Notes under the pieces: model-generated | The model's database searches: none | The model's input: only the letters and a program-made list of their open reading frames with translations | Told to the model about the DNA's origin: nothing | In this document: positions 25,533 to 33,916 of the stretch, in pieces | Position numbering within the stretch: the first letter of the stretch is position 1 | How the letters are laid out: every line of letters starts with the position of its first letter | Translations under genes and position numbers: made by a program | From: DASQUK01 sp963813485 | Lineage (GTDB): Bacteria > Actinomycetota > Acidimicrobiia > Acidimicrobiales > VFJN01 | Assembly: GCA_963813485.1 (NCBI GenBank) | Contig: CAWEZE010000024.1 | Coordinates: 1-64,000 of the forward strand | Length of the DNA: 64,000 nt | Direction of reading: 5' to 3'

Positions 25533-26766
25533 TCAGGCGGCCTTGGCCACGGGATCGACGCCCATGAGCCCCGCCAGGTTCGCACCCATCACCTTGCGCT
25601 TGTCCTCCTCCGGCAGCCCGTCGAGCTCGTCGACGAACGTGACCGGGTCGAACAGACCCTCGGGATGCGGGTAGTCGGACCCGAACACGACGTTGTCGGC
25701 CCCGAGCAACCTCACGAGACCGACCGTGTCCTCCTCGTGGAACGGGTGGACGAAGATCGACCGCTTGAACGCCACGATCGGATCCTCGTCGAACAGCTTG
25801 GGCGACCGGTCGTAGAGCCTCTCGAGCTTGTGTACCAGCGGCCGCACCCAGGCGCTGCCGTTCTCCACCGGGACGAAGCGGAGGTCCGGAAAGCGGGTCG
25901 TGAGCCCGTGCCCGATGATCGAGGCGACGACATCGCTGATGGTGCGGTGGTCGGCGCCGAGGATCGCCGCAAAGGCGGACCGCTTGCGCAGCGAACGGCA
26001 GGAACTCGTCGTCGTGACCCTCCCACTCGTTGAGGTAGCGCTGGAACCCGCTGTCGGAGGCGTGCATGCCCACGAGCACGCCCGAAGCCTGGACCCGCTC
26101 CCAGAACGGGTCGAACTCCTCGAGCGCGAACGAACGCCGGCGGCCGTTGTAGTCGGGTACGGGGGAGGGCCGGACCAGGATGGCGCGGGCGCCGTGTTCG
26201 ACCACCCAGTCGAGCTCACGCAGGGCCTCGTCGAGGATGGGCAGCGTGACGATCGGCGTCGGGAAGATGCGGCCCTCGAAGTCGAAGGTCCAGTGCTCGT
26301 GCATCCACTGGTTGAGAGCGTGAATGACCGCGTGCGTCGCCTTCGGGTCGTCGGCGAGCCGTTCCTCGATCAGGCTGGCCAAGGTCGGCCACATCATGGC
26401 CCGGTCGATGCTGAGCTCGTCCATGAGGACGATGCGGTCCTCGGGGTTGAAGAAGGCGGGGATCGAGGGGATGTACTTGGGCGGAGGCGCCAGCTCGATG
26501 TCGCCTTCGCGGGCCCGTGTCTTCGACGACGGGTTCTTCAGCTTGAACTCCAGCTCCTGGGCGCCTGGCGGGGCGACGACATTGAAGGTGGGGTTGGGGA
26601 TGTACTCACTGATCTTGTTCTTCAGCGCGATCTTGGTCCGGCCATCGACCTCCACGTACTTGACCACGCCCTCGTAGCCCTCCGGCAGGTACTTCGTGAA
26701 GGCCTCGGTCGTCTCGTACATGTGGTTGTCGGCGTCGAAGACCAGGTAGTCGATCTTGCGGGACAT
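25533..26766 (-). CDS. Amidohydrolase (PF04909-type metal-dependent hydrolase), frameshifted
   Basis: An amidohydrolase-2 enzyme of about 410 residues. The first frame opens KIDYLVFDADNHMYETTEAF (the family DxDxH site is here D-A-D-N-H), with IDRAMMWPTLASLIEERLAD and QASGVLVGMHASDSGFQRYL. The second frame gives LGADHRTISDVVASIIGHGL, RFPDLRFVPVENGSAWV and the catalytic Asp in VVFGSDYPHPEGLFDPVTFV. One extra base near 25982-25992 separates them; both halves are well conserved. The family covers decarboxylases and hydrolases of aromatic and aliphatic acids, common in actinobacterial degradation clusters. The ATG at 26766 follows GGGGGAG at 5 nt; a minus-strand TAGAGT at 26805-26810 is the probable -10. 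Confidence 0.86.
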
Positions 26767-26872
26767 CGCCACTCCCCCACCGAAGGAACGCCCGGAACGA
26801 CCCGTACTCTAGCTCGGCCCAATCTGACCGTATCTAGATCCGGGCGACGCGCCTGCCGCGATCGATCCACCG

Positions 26873-26919
26873 TTCCTGGCGCCGAAGTGGTTGTCCAGCA
26901 ACCACTCCTGCGCCAGGAA
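26873..26919. repeat. 47-nt nested inverted repeat
   Basis: Outer arms TTCCTGGCGC (26873-26882) and GCGCCAGGAA (26910-26919), 3-nt internal loops, inner arms AGTGGTTG (26886-26893) and CAACCACT (26899-26906), and a 5-nt loop. All 18 base pairs are perfect. It sits in a 366-bp gap with no confident gene, 106 nt upstream of the amidohydrolase start. It may be a regulatory RNA hairpin, an operator or the remnant of a small mobile repeat. Confidence 0.6.
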
Positions 26920-26933
26920 GATCGGCGCTGTTC

Positions 26934-27119
26934 ATGACGCTGCCCGGCTGGAGCGACCGGATCGAACGCTACTTCGTGCCCGACGAGACGTACGCGCTCC
27001 GCATCCAACGCAACCACCAGGCGCCGCGCCTGAAGGCTGTCGGGTCCAAGGGCGACGTCGAACACCGCAAGTCGGGTGAGCGGTCGCCCGCCCGATCTGC
27101 TGAGCTCTCTCGTCAGTAG
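26934..27119 (+). CDS. Orphan ORF, doubtful
   Basis: A 61-codon frame beginning TLPGWSDRIERYFVPDETYA and becoming Lys/Arg-rich. I do not recognise it. It has no good Shine-Dalgarno, follows the nested inverted repeat by 14 nt, and ends 14 nt before the stop of the convergent 605-residue protein gene. It could be the tail of a lost gene or noise; in this GC-rich DNA chance frames of such length are common. The rest of the gap 26767-27132 holds only the amidohydrolase promoter and the inverted repeat. Confidence 0.2.
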   Translation: MTLPGWSDRIERYFVPDETYALRIQRNHQAPRLKAVGSKGDVEHRKSGERSPARSAELSRQ

Positions 27120-27132
27120 TGGAGCTCTCGGG

Positions 27133-28950
27133 CTAGACGGCGAAGATCCCGTCGACAACCAGTAGCACCGCCGCGACCACCGCCGTCGCTGCCGTCGCCC
27201 GCGTCGCCCATCGGAGGGTACGGCCGCTGACGCCGTCCACCCCCACCCGGGTGGCGACGATCGCGACCAGGCCGACCGCGATCGCCAGTGCGAGAGCAAC
27301 CACGCCCGCACCGCGGTCGGCGTGTGCGCTCAGGGCCAGGAACACGAGGGCCGGGCCTGCGACCAGCGGCACCGCGACGGGCACCAGGGCTGCTCGCCGG
27401 CCCGGCAACGCCGGCTCCGGCGAGGGCGCGGGGCGCACGAGCGCGTATGCACCGGCGATGGCCCCCACTGCACCGGCAGCGATCCGGAACGCCGGCGCGC
27501 TGACGTCGAGGGCGTCGAGGAGCGGTCCGCTCGCAAGCGAGACGAGGTAGACGGCGAGGCCCCCCGCCGCGGCGCCGATCGCCGCCACCACGGCAATGTC
27601 CCGCCGAGACCGATCGCGTCGAGGTACGCCGAGCGCCACCCGGCCGGAGTTCGCGACCGCCACCAGGGCGACGAGCCAGAGCCAGGCCGACGGCGCAGGG
27701 CGCGACCGGACCACCGATCCCGTGCCGCCGGCGGCGGAGTCACCGCCACCCGCGGCGTCGACGATGGCGGCGGTCCGCAGCAGGGCGGACAGCGCATGCT
27801 GCTGGTCGTCCATGCGCGTTTCGCCGTCGCGGAACCACGCGCCCTGCACCCGTCCGGGCGCCGCCGCGTCACGGGCCTCGGCGGCATCGGACTGCTCGCG
27901 GACCGCGAGGCCGGCGATGCACGTTGCCCGCTCGGCCAAGGGGGCGCGCAGGTCGGCTAGGCGGGAGTCCGCCTCCGCCACCCGCCAGAGGCCGGTGAGG
28001 CCCTCCCCCACGACCCCGTAACCGCCACCGCGGGGGACGTGCGGGCCCCTGACGACCACGCCCCACGGCCCGAACCGCTGGCTCACCCACCGCACCTGCG
28101 AGCCGAACAGGCCCGCTTGGCGCCGCGCGTAGGCCAGCTCGGCGGCGGTCAGCGGCTGATCGGTCCCCCGGTCTTGGAATGCGACGGTCTCCGCCAGCCC
28201 GTAGGCGGCCCAGTGGTCGGGGATCGGTGGCCAGAGGTCCTCGTCGACGTCGCGCCTCGTCGCGAGGTATGCGCCGACGCGGGACGCGGCCTCGCCCCAG
28301 GGCCCACCGGGGAACAGGCGGTGCAGGCGGGCCAGGGCCCAGTAGGTCTCCCCCGTGTAGTACTTCGAGTACACGCCTGGCAGGGGGCGTCCGGCGCCGA
28401 CGTCGTAGAAGGCGAGTACCGCACCCGACGGCTCGGTCTGGGCCAGCAGGAACCGGCCGAGCTGGGCCAGCAGCTCGTCGTGGCGATCGTCGCCTGTGTC
28501 GGCGCGCCGCTCGGCCAGCCCGGCGACCAGAAGCGCCGTCGTCCCCGACGAGACCTCGCCGCGGTAGCGCGGGGCAGCCCAGTCGTCACGCCGGAACAGC
28601 CGGCCGAGCGCCCACGCGGTGCCACGGTCGGCGACCTCCAGCGCACCGGGGATCCCTGCGGAAGCCGCCTGGTAGAGGCCCATGCCTGCCCCCATGTGGC
28701 GGACGACGTTGTAGTCGGCGGCGGCCGTATCGCGCTCGGCGTTGTAGAGGTACAGCCAGGTGCCGTCGGCCTCCTGGTTGCGCGTGAACCAGTCGACGGT
28801 CTCGGTGGCCGATGCGCGCAGCTCGGCCGCGTCCACGGCCGGGCAGTGCTCGGGCGGGGACAGCACCCCGAAGACGGCGACGGCGACACCCGCGAAGGCG
28901 AGCGCGGCGAGCGCCACGCGCACCCATGGCCGGTCCGATCTGCGAGCCAT
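27133..28950 (-). CDS. Membrane-anchored alpha/alpha-toroid protein (hypothetical)
   Basis: A 605-residue protein. A short cytoplasmic start MARRSDRPWVRV leads into one membrane span (about 10-30), then an extracellular helical domain with repeated signatures of an alpha/alpha toroid (ETVDWFTRNQEADGTWLYLY, YSKYYTGETYWALARLHRLF, DHWAAYGLAETVAFQD), as found in prenyltransferase/squalene-cyclase-like and glycoside hydrolase folds. From about residue 430 there are five or six further membrane spans. The catalytic function is unknown. It is the last gene of a three-gene operon (2-bp gap to the HTTM gene). ATG 28950 is used; upstream in-frame sequence overlaps the HTTM gene. Confidence 0.7.
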   Translation of the reverse strand: MARRSDRPWVRVALAALAFAGVAVAVFGVLSPPEHCPAVDAAELRASATETVDWFTRNQEADGTWLYLYNAERDTAAADYNVVRHMGAGMGLYQAASAGIPGALEVADRGTAWALGRLFRRDDWAAPRYRGEVSSGTTALLVAGLAERRADTGDDRHDELLAQLGRFLLAQTEPSGAVLAFYDVGAGRPLPGVYSKYYTGETYWALARLHRLFPGGPWGEAASRVGAYLATRRDVDEDLWPPIPDHWAAYGLAETVAFQDRGTDQPLTAAELAYARRQAGLFGSQVRWVSQRFGPWGVVVRGPHVPRGGGYGVVGEGLTGLWRVAEADSRLADLRAPLAERATCIAGLAVREQSDAAEARDAAAPGRVQGAWFRDGETRMDDQQHALSALLRTAAIVDAAGGGDSAAGGTGSVVRSRPAPSAWLWLVALVAVANSGRVALGVPRRDRSRRDIAVVAAIGAAAGGLAVYLVSLASGPLLDALDVSAPAFRIAAGAVGAIAGAYALVRPAPSPEPALPGRRAALVPVAVPLVAGPALVFLALSAHADRGAGVVALALAIAVGLVAIVATRVGVDGVSGRTLRWATRATAATAVVAAVLLVVDGIFAV

Positions 28951-28952
28951 GG

Positions 28953-30161
28953 TCAGCGTGGGCCGCTGGCGGCAAGGCCCGACCGATCGGCGGCTTCGCC
29001 GCCGCGTGCCGGGCCGGATTGATCGGGGGTCGGTGATCGACGCGCCGGACGGTTGGCGGGGAGCGCGAGCGTGGGCAGCGCGAACCACGCCGTCAACGGC
29101 AGCCGGCTGAGCACCCGGGCGACCGCCGGTGGACCTGTCGCCACGGAGCCGTCACGGTCGGTGAGCGTGACCGGTGCACCGGAGGGTCCGTCGACGACGC
29201 GGAAACGGGCCAGCCAGTCGAGGGCGCCGATCACCGGTGCCAGTCGCCGGTGCCTCGGGTTGGCCGGATCGATCGCGACCACCCGATCGCGCGTCGACGG
29301 AACCGCCCAGATGACGAGGGCGGCAATCGCCAGGTACGAGAAGACCTGGACCGAAGCCGAGACCTCGATCGCGAGGTGGAAGCACACCGCCACCCACACC
29401 GCCGCGTAGCGGGTGGCCCGCCACCACAGCCCGATGGCGATGAACAGCTCGGTCATCACGATCAACTTGGCGGTGACTGTGTGGAACGAGCGGTCGGCGA
29501 GCAGTGAGACCGCCCACCCGGGGAGGGGCGAGGCGTCCAGCCGGTCTCGCACCTGCACGACCCGGTGCCATGTGACGGTGCCGCCGAACCAGTCGGGGTC
29601 GATGAGCTTGCTCAGGCCTGACGCGCCGTAGACCACGGCCGCCTCGAACCTCAGCAACCACAGCGGCCACGCAGGGGCGCGGGGGTCGAGTGGCGGATGC
29701 CCCCGCCGCTGCCGGATCCACGCATCTACCGAGAGCTCGCGTCCGCACGGGGCGAGCGTCAGCGCCGCCAGCACGATCACGAGATAGGCGCGGTTGCTGT
29801 GGACGTGCGTGGTGGACAGGAACAGGTTGTAGGCGACGACGGCGAAGGTCGCGCCCGCCGCCACGCGGGTGCAGAACCCCACCGACATCGCCAGCGCCGC
29901 CAGGACGCCGACGGCCAGCAAGATGCCGTACAGGGGACGGGGAAGCTCCGGATACCACGACGCGTAGGGCTCGTAGAACGCGTCGCGATAGATCGTGCCG
30001 TTCAGCGCATCGAGGACGAACGGGCGCAGGTGCAGCAGCGTCACCGGCCCGATCAGGATGCGTAGCAACGCCAGGGACCGCATGCTGACCCGCCGCCCCA
30101 GAAGTTCGTCCAGGGCTGCGAGCAGGCTCGCCGGCCGAGCGGGTGCGGCCGTGGCGGTCAC
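28953..30161 (-). CDS. HTTM-domain membrane protein
   Basis: A 402-residue polytopic protein with the horizontally transferred transmembrane (HTTM) domain related to vitamin K-dependent gamma-carboxylase: SMRSLALLRILIGPVTLLHL, YASWYPELPRPLYGILLAVG, FLSTTHVHSNRAYLVIVLAA, LLRFEAAVVYGASGLSKLID, then PDWFGGTVTWHR, and a C-terminal soluble tail. The role of bacterial HTTM proteins is mostly unknown; gamma-carboxylation cannot be assumed. The GTG start at 30161 overlaps the stop of the upstream small-protein gene by 4 nt (GTGA), so translation is coupled. Confidence 0.85.
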   Translation of the reverse strand: MTATAAPARPASLLAALDELLGRRVSMRSLALLRILIGPVTLLHLRPFVLDALNGTIYRDAFYEPYASWYPELPRPLYGILLAVGVLAALAMSVGFCTRVAAGATFAVVAYNLFLSTTHVHSNRAYLVIVLAALTLAPCGRELSVDAWIRQRRGHPPLDPRAPAWPLWLLRFEAAVVYGASGLSKLIDPDWFGGTVTWHRVVQVRDRLDASPLPGWAVSLLADRSFHTVTAKLIVMTELFIAIGLWWRATRYAAVWVAVCFHLAIEVSASVQVFSYLAIAALVIWAVPSTRDRVVAIDPANPRHRRLAPVIGALDWLARFRVVDGPSGAPVTLTDRDGSVATGPPAVARVLSRLPLTAWFALPTLALPANRPARRSPTPDQSGPARGGEAADRSGLAASGPR

Positions 30162-30604
30162 GTGGCGTCCGGCCGGTCGTCGCTGCGGAGCACCGTCACC
30201 TCCGGCCCGTCGGTGTTGTGCCAGGTCGTGACCGTGGCCTCGAGATAGCGGGTCTCGTCGTCGCGGGGTGTGTTGTCGGCGACGTAGTCGAGGGCGGCGT
30301 CCAGGAACGCCAGTTGATTGTCGAGCCCGGCGTCCGCGTGGTGGCGGAGCTCCGGGCGGCCCAGGCCGCGCCCGGGCACCAGCTCGTCCCATCGGTACCC
30401 GGCCCAGGGTTGGGTGACGGGCACCCGGTCGCCGTCGGTCGTCACCCTGACGATCTCAGCCCGCCAGGTGCTCGACTCGGGGAACATCTGGAACGCGAAC
30501 TCCTTGTGCGAGGACCAGTAGCCGCGCGCCACCAGCGCCAACTGCACGATCACGACCAGCGCCACCAACAGCCGCCGACCGATGACCCGCGCCCGGGAGT
30601 CCAC
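30158..30604 (-). CDS. Small membrane-anchored protein of HTTM operon
   Basis: A 148-residue protein with one N-terminal membrane anchor (RRLLVALVVIVQLALVARGY, about residues 10-28) and a soluble extracytoplasmic domain with SSHKEFAFQMFPESSTWRAE and WAGYRWDELVPGRGL. Proteins of this appearance regularly precede HTTM genes in actinobacteria, in my recollection, and have no assigned function. GTG 30604 is the first plausible start before the anchor; there is no clear Shine-Dalgarno. First gene of the operon 30604 to 27133. Confidence 0.7.
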   Translation of the reverse strand: MDSRARVIGRRLLVALVVIVQLALVARGYWSSHKEFAFQMFPESSTWRAEIVRVTTDGDRVPVTQPWAGYRWDELVPGRGLGRPELRHHADAGLDNQLAFLDAALDYVADNTPRDDETRYLEATVTTWHNTDGPEVTVLRSDDRPDAT

Positions 30605-30718
30605 CCCGAGACGATGGCACGGATGCGACCGCCGCGACGACAAGCCGGCCCACCACGGGGATCCGCCACCCGGCGCCACGGATCCGGTATGCCTCGTCCA
30701 CCAACTTTGGGAGGTCAG

Positions 30719-30901
30719 ATGATCGCTGCGCTGCTCGTCGGCTTGGTCCTGCTGTTCGTCGTCACGTTCCCGGCGACGTGGCTGCTCATGCTGTTCCTCG
30801 GGAACATCGGGACCAACGTGTCGTACTGGGGCGCGCTGCCGCTCGGCATCCTCGCGTCGACGCTCATCGGGGCCGCAGGATCCCAGACGGATTACCGGTA
30901 G
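30719..30901 (+). CDS. Small two-span membrane protein
   Basis: A 60-residue protein of almost purely hydrophobic sequence: IAALLVGLVLLFVVTFPATW, then a short loop and WGALPLGILASTLIGAAGSQ, two predicted membrane spans. A good Shine-Dalgarno GGGAGG (30709-30714) precedes the ATG, which argues that it is translated. No family is recognised. Divergent from the HTTM operon (114 bp). Confidence 0.65.
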   Translation: MIAALLVGLVLLFVVTFPATWLLMLFLGNIGTNVSYWGALPLGILASTLIGAAGSQTDYR

Positions 30902-31011
30902 CCCGCGCGCGGCGCGTCACCCCGATCCGCGGCCTGGCGTCGACGGGCACCGCCGGACTCTGTCCAGTGGGCGCCACGGCCCACACGGCCGGCCCGTTCT
31001 CGACCCTGTCC

Positions 31012-31017
31012 TAGGCT
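31012..31017 (+). promoter_or_regulatory. Candidate -10 (TAGGCT) of SDR operon
   Basis: TAGGCT directly adjoins and overlaps by two bases the big inverted repeat at 31016-31052, so the predicted start point falls inside the left arm. Confidence 0.4.
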
Positions 31018-31052
31018 CACAACCCGTGGCCCTGTCGGCCACGGGTTGTGAG
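31016..31052. promoter_or_regulatory. 37-nt perfect inverted repeat (16-bp arms) before SDR operon
   Basis: Left arm CTCACAACCCGTGGCC (31016-31031), 5-nt loop, right arm GGCCACGGGTTGTGAG (31037-31052): a flawless 16-bp stem. It sits just before the SDR start and overlaps the candidate promoter. No T run follows. It is either an operator for a dimeric repressor or an RNA hairpin that terminates the upstream transcript or attenuates the SDR mRNA. Confidence 0.65.
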
Positions 31053-31080
31053 TGTCTCGAGCGAGGGGATGCAGCGACGC

Positions 31081-31931
31081 ATGGAGGATCTCAGCGGCCG
31101 GGTCGCCGTGGTCATCGGCGGGGGAAGCGGCATCGGGCGCGGCATCGCCCTCGGGCTCGCCACCGAGGGATGCGGGTCGTGGTCGCGGACATCGACGCGG
31201 GGTCGGCCGAAGGGGTGCGGGACGAGATCGCCGGTGCCGGCGGCACGGCCACCGCGGCGCAGGTCGACGGCACCGATCGGCAGTCGCTCGGTCGCTTGGC
31301 CGAGGCGACCGTGGCGGAGCACGGGGCCGTCCACGTGCTGTCCACCAACGTGGGCGTCGTCGCCGACCGCCCGCTCGCCACCACGTCCGAGACCGATTGG
31401 GCCTGGATCATCGAGTTCAACCTGCTGTCGGCGGTCCGGGCGGTGGACGTCTTCCTGCCAAGTCTCCGCGCCGCCGGCTCGGCGCACATCGTCATCACCG
31501 CCTCACTGGCGGCACTGTTGGCGCCGCCCAGTGTCAGCGGCGTCCACCTCGGCCCCTACACCGCCACCAAGCATGCGCTGCTCGGGTACGCCGAGTCCCT
31601 CCGCGGCGAGCTCGCCGGGGAGGGCGTCGGCGTCTCGCTGCTGTGCCCGGGCATGGTGCGCTCGAACCTCGTCGCCACCTCCGCCCGCCACCGTCCGGCA
31701 CGGCACGGGGGTCCATTGCCGCCGCCCCCGGCCGGCGAACCGCCGGGCACGCTGATGTCGCCCGAGGAGGTCGGCCCGGTGGTGGTCCGGGGGATCAGGT
31801 CCGACCGGCTGCACATCCTCACGCATCCCGCGGGCCGGAGACTGGTCGAGGCCCGCCACGCCGCCCTCGTCGAGGACTTCACGTTCTTCGCCGACGGAGG
31901 AGCCATGGAGGACCCGAGCGTGAAGCAATGA
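31081..31931 (+). CDS. Short-chain dehydrogenase/reductase, frameshifted
   Basis: An SDR of about 284 residues. Frame one starts MEDLSGRVAVVIGGGSGIGR with the cofactor motif GGGSGIG; after a one-base deletion in GAGGGA at 31166-31171 the next frame continues MRVVVADIDAGSAEGVRDEI (Asp selecting NAD), then NLLSAVRAVDVFLPSLRAAG, HIVITASLAALLAPP (Ser) and YTATKHALLGYAESLRGELA (Tyr-x-x-x-Lys). All catalytic residues are present, so the gene is probably intact in life. ATG 31081 is the likeliest start; ATG 31069 and GTG 31048 are in frame. The stop overlaps the start of the quinone oxidoreductase gene by 4 nt (ATGA): an operon. Confidence 0.83.
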
Positions 31932-32920
31932 CCGCGCCGACCATGCGGGCGGCAATGTGCCGCGTGCATGGGCCGCCCGAAGCGCTCGTGGTCGAGTCCG
32001 TTCCCCGACCCGAGCCCGGGCCTGGGGAGGTGCTCGTGCGGGTCGGCGCCGCCGCGGTCAACTTCCCGGACGTCCTCATCGTCGCCGACGGGTACCAGGT
32101 CTCGATGCCGACGCCATTCGTACCCGGCAGCGAGGTTGCGGGCGAGGTCGTGGCCCTCGGCCCTGGTGTCGACACCGCGGCGCCGGGAGACATGGTGTTC
32201 GGCGCCACCATGGTTGGCGCCTTCGCCGAGTACGTGGTGATGCCTGCCAATGGCCTCACGGCGATCCCACCGGGGATCGACCTCACCGCCGCAGCCGGGT
32301 TCTGGGTCACCTATGCGACCGCCTATCACGCGCTGCGCTCGATAGCCGAGGTCCAACCGGGCGACTGGGTGGTGGTGCTCGGAGCCGCCGGCGGCGTCGG
32401 CGTCGCCGCCGTCGACGTGGCGCAGGTGCTCGGTGGCCGGGTGATCGCGGCGGCATCGACCGCGGACAAGCTGGCGCTGTGCCGCGACCGTGGCGCCGAG
32501 CACACGGTGAACTACGTCGCTGACGACCTTCGGGACGCCGTCCGGGCGATCATCCCGGAGGGTGCCGATGTCGTGATCGACCCCGTCGGCGGTCCGGCGG
32601 CCGAACGGGCGCTCCGCTCCGTCCGCTGGGGCGGACGCTTTGTCACGGTCGGGTTCGCGTCGGGAGAGATCCCGAGGATCCCGCTCAACCTCGTGCTGCT
32701 CAAGGGGGCGATCGTCAAGGGTTTCGAGATCCGGACGTTCGGCCTGCACGCCCCCGAGCTCGCGGAACGCGACCGAGCCGAGCTGCTCGATCTCCTCGCG
32801 TCCGGGCGCGTCGCTCCCCACATCGACGCCGTGTACCCACTGGCCGACGTCGCCGGCGCGCTGCGCAAGGTGGCGGACCGCCGGTCCGCCGGCAAGGTAC
32901 TCGTCGACCCGACACGATGA
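31928..32920 (+). CDS. Zinc-free MDR: NADPH:quinone oxidoreductase family
   Basis: A 330-residue medium-chain reductase. N-terminal GroES-like part: MCRVHGPPEALVVESVPRPE with VLVRVGAAAVNFPDVLIVAD and VPGSEVAGEVVALGPGVD; the Rossmann part has VVVLGAAGGVGVAAVDVAQV (NADPH motif AxxGxxG). No zinc-ligand cysteines are visible, as expected for the QOR branch. It reduces quinones or alpha,beta-unsaturated carbonyls. Its ATG overlaps the SDR stop, so the two act in one transcript, possibly on the same substrate series. Confidence 0.9.
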   Translation: MTAPTMRAAMCRVHGPPEALVVESVPRPEPGPGEVLVRVGAAAVNFPDVLIVADGYQVSMPTPFVPGSEVAGEVVALGPGVDTAAPGDMVFGATMVGAFAEYVVMPANGLTAIPPGIDLTAAAGFWVTYATAYHALRSIAEVQPGDWVVVLGAAGGVGVAAVDVAQVLGGRVIAAASTADKLALCRDRGAEHTVNYVADDLRDAVRAIIPEGADVVIDPVGGPAAERALRSVRWGGRFVTVGFASGEIPRIPLNLVLLKGAIVKGFEIRTFGLHAPELAERDRAELLDLLASGRVAPHIDAVYPLADVAGALRKVADRRSAGKVLVDPTR

Positions 32921-33049
32921 GCGGGCACGGTCCATTTCGGGGTCTAGCCCAGTGCGGCCTTCGCGAGGTTCCGAATGGGGAACCCGGGACCTCGAGCTCG
33001 CCGGGGCGGAAGCCATAGCCTCGGGAACCCCTGGAGTACGGAGGCAACC

Positions 33050-33907
33050 GTGGAGCTCGGGTTCTCGTCGATGAACACACCGGAGGACCCGGCTCCGGAC
33101 GTGCTCGCCGGTTGGCTCGAGGAGCGCGGCTTCGAGTCGTTCTGGGTCGGCGAGCACCCGCACATCCCGGCGTCGCGCAGGACCCCCTATCCGGCGGGCG
33201 GTGACCTGCCGCCGCAATACCTCCGGATGATGGACCCGTTCGTCAGCCTGACGGCCGCGGCCTGCGCCACCGAGCGGTTGCTGATCGGCATCGGAGTGGC
33301 GCTCCCGCTGGAGCACGACCTCTTCGACTTCGCCAAGTCGGTGGCCACCCTCGACAGGCTGTCGGGCGGCCGGCTCCAGCTCGGTGTGGGGGTGGGCTGG
33401 AACGAGGAGGAGCTCGCCAACCACCGCCCCGACATCCCCTGGTCGCAGCGGTACCGGGCGCTCGCCGAGTGCGTCGGCGCCCTCCGCGCCCTTTGGGGCG
33501 AGGACCAGTCCGAGTTCCACGGCCGGTTCTACGACTTCGATCCCGTGTGGTCGCATCCGAAGCCGCTGCAGCGACCGCATCCGCCGATCCTCTGCGGAAC
33601 CGGCCGCAAGCTCGGCACCACCCACGCCGTCGCGTGGGCCGACGCTTGGATGCCCCTGGACATCGCACTGGGCGACGTGACCAAGAAGGTCCGGCGCTTC
33701 CGCGAGATCGCGACCGCGGCCGGCCGTGACGACATGCCGATCACGATCGTGGCGTTCGGGGATCCGTCCCCCGACACCTTGCGTCGCTACCGCGACCTCG
33801 GCATCCGGCGGGTCGTCGTCGGTGCCGCGCCGAAGGTGGGGGACGACCCGGCAGCCAGGCTGCCGTTCATCGACCGCTACGCAGCGCTCGTCGAGGAGCT
33901 CCGGTGA
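33050..33907 (+). CDS. LLM-class (F420-dependent type) oxidoreductase
   Basis: A 285-residue luciferase-like oxidoreductase: VLAGWLEERGFESFWVGEHP, RLLIGIGVALPLEHDLFDFA, VATLDRLSGGRLQLGVGVGW with NEEELANH, then GRFYDFDPVWSHPKPLQRPH and PPILCGTGRKLGTTHAVAWA. These are hallmarks of the actinobacterial F420-dependent group. The GTG start at 33050 is decided by GGAGG five bases upstream. A TAGCCT hexamer at 33016-33021 is the probable -10, giving a short 5' leader. Follows the QOR gene by 129 bp with its own promoter. Confidence 0.9.
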   Translation: MELGFSSMNTPEDPAPDVLAGWLEERGFESFWVGEHPHIPASRRTPYPAGGDLPPQYLRMMDPFVSLTAAACATERLLIGIGVALPLEHDLFDFAKSVATLDRLSGGRLQLGVGVGWNEEELANHRPDIPWSQRYRALAECVGALRALWGEDQSEFHGRFYDFDPVWSHPKPLQRPHPPILCGTGRKLGTTHAVAWADAWMPLDIALGDVTKKVRRFREIATAAGRDDMPITIVAFGDPSPDTLRRYRDLGIRRVVVGAAPKVGDDPAARLPFIDRYAALVEELR

Positions 33908-33916
33908 GCGGGACCG

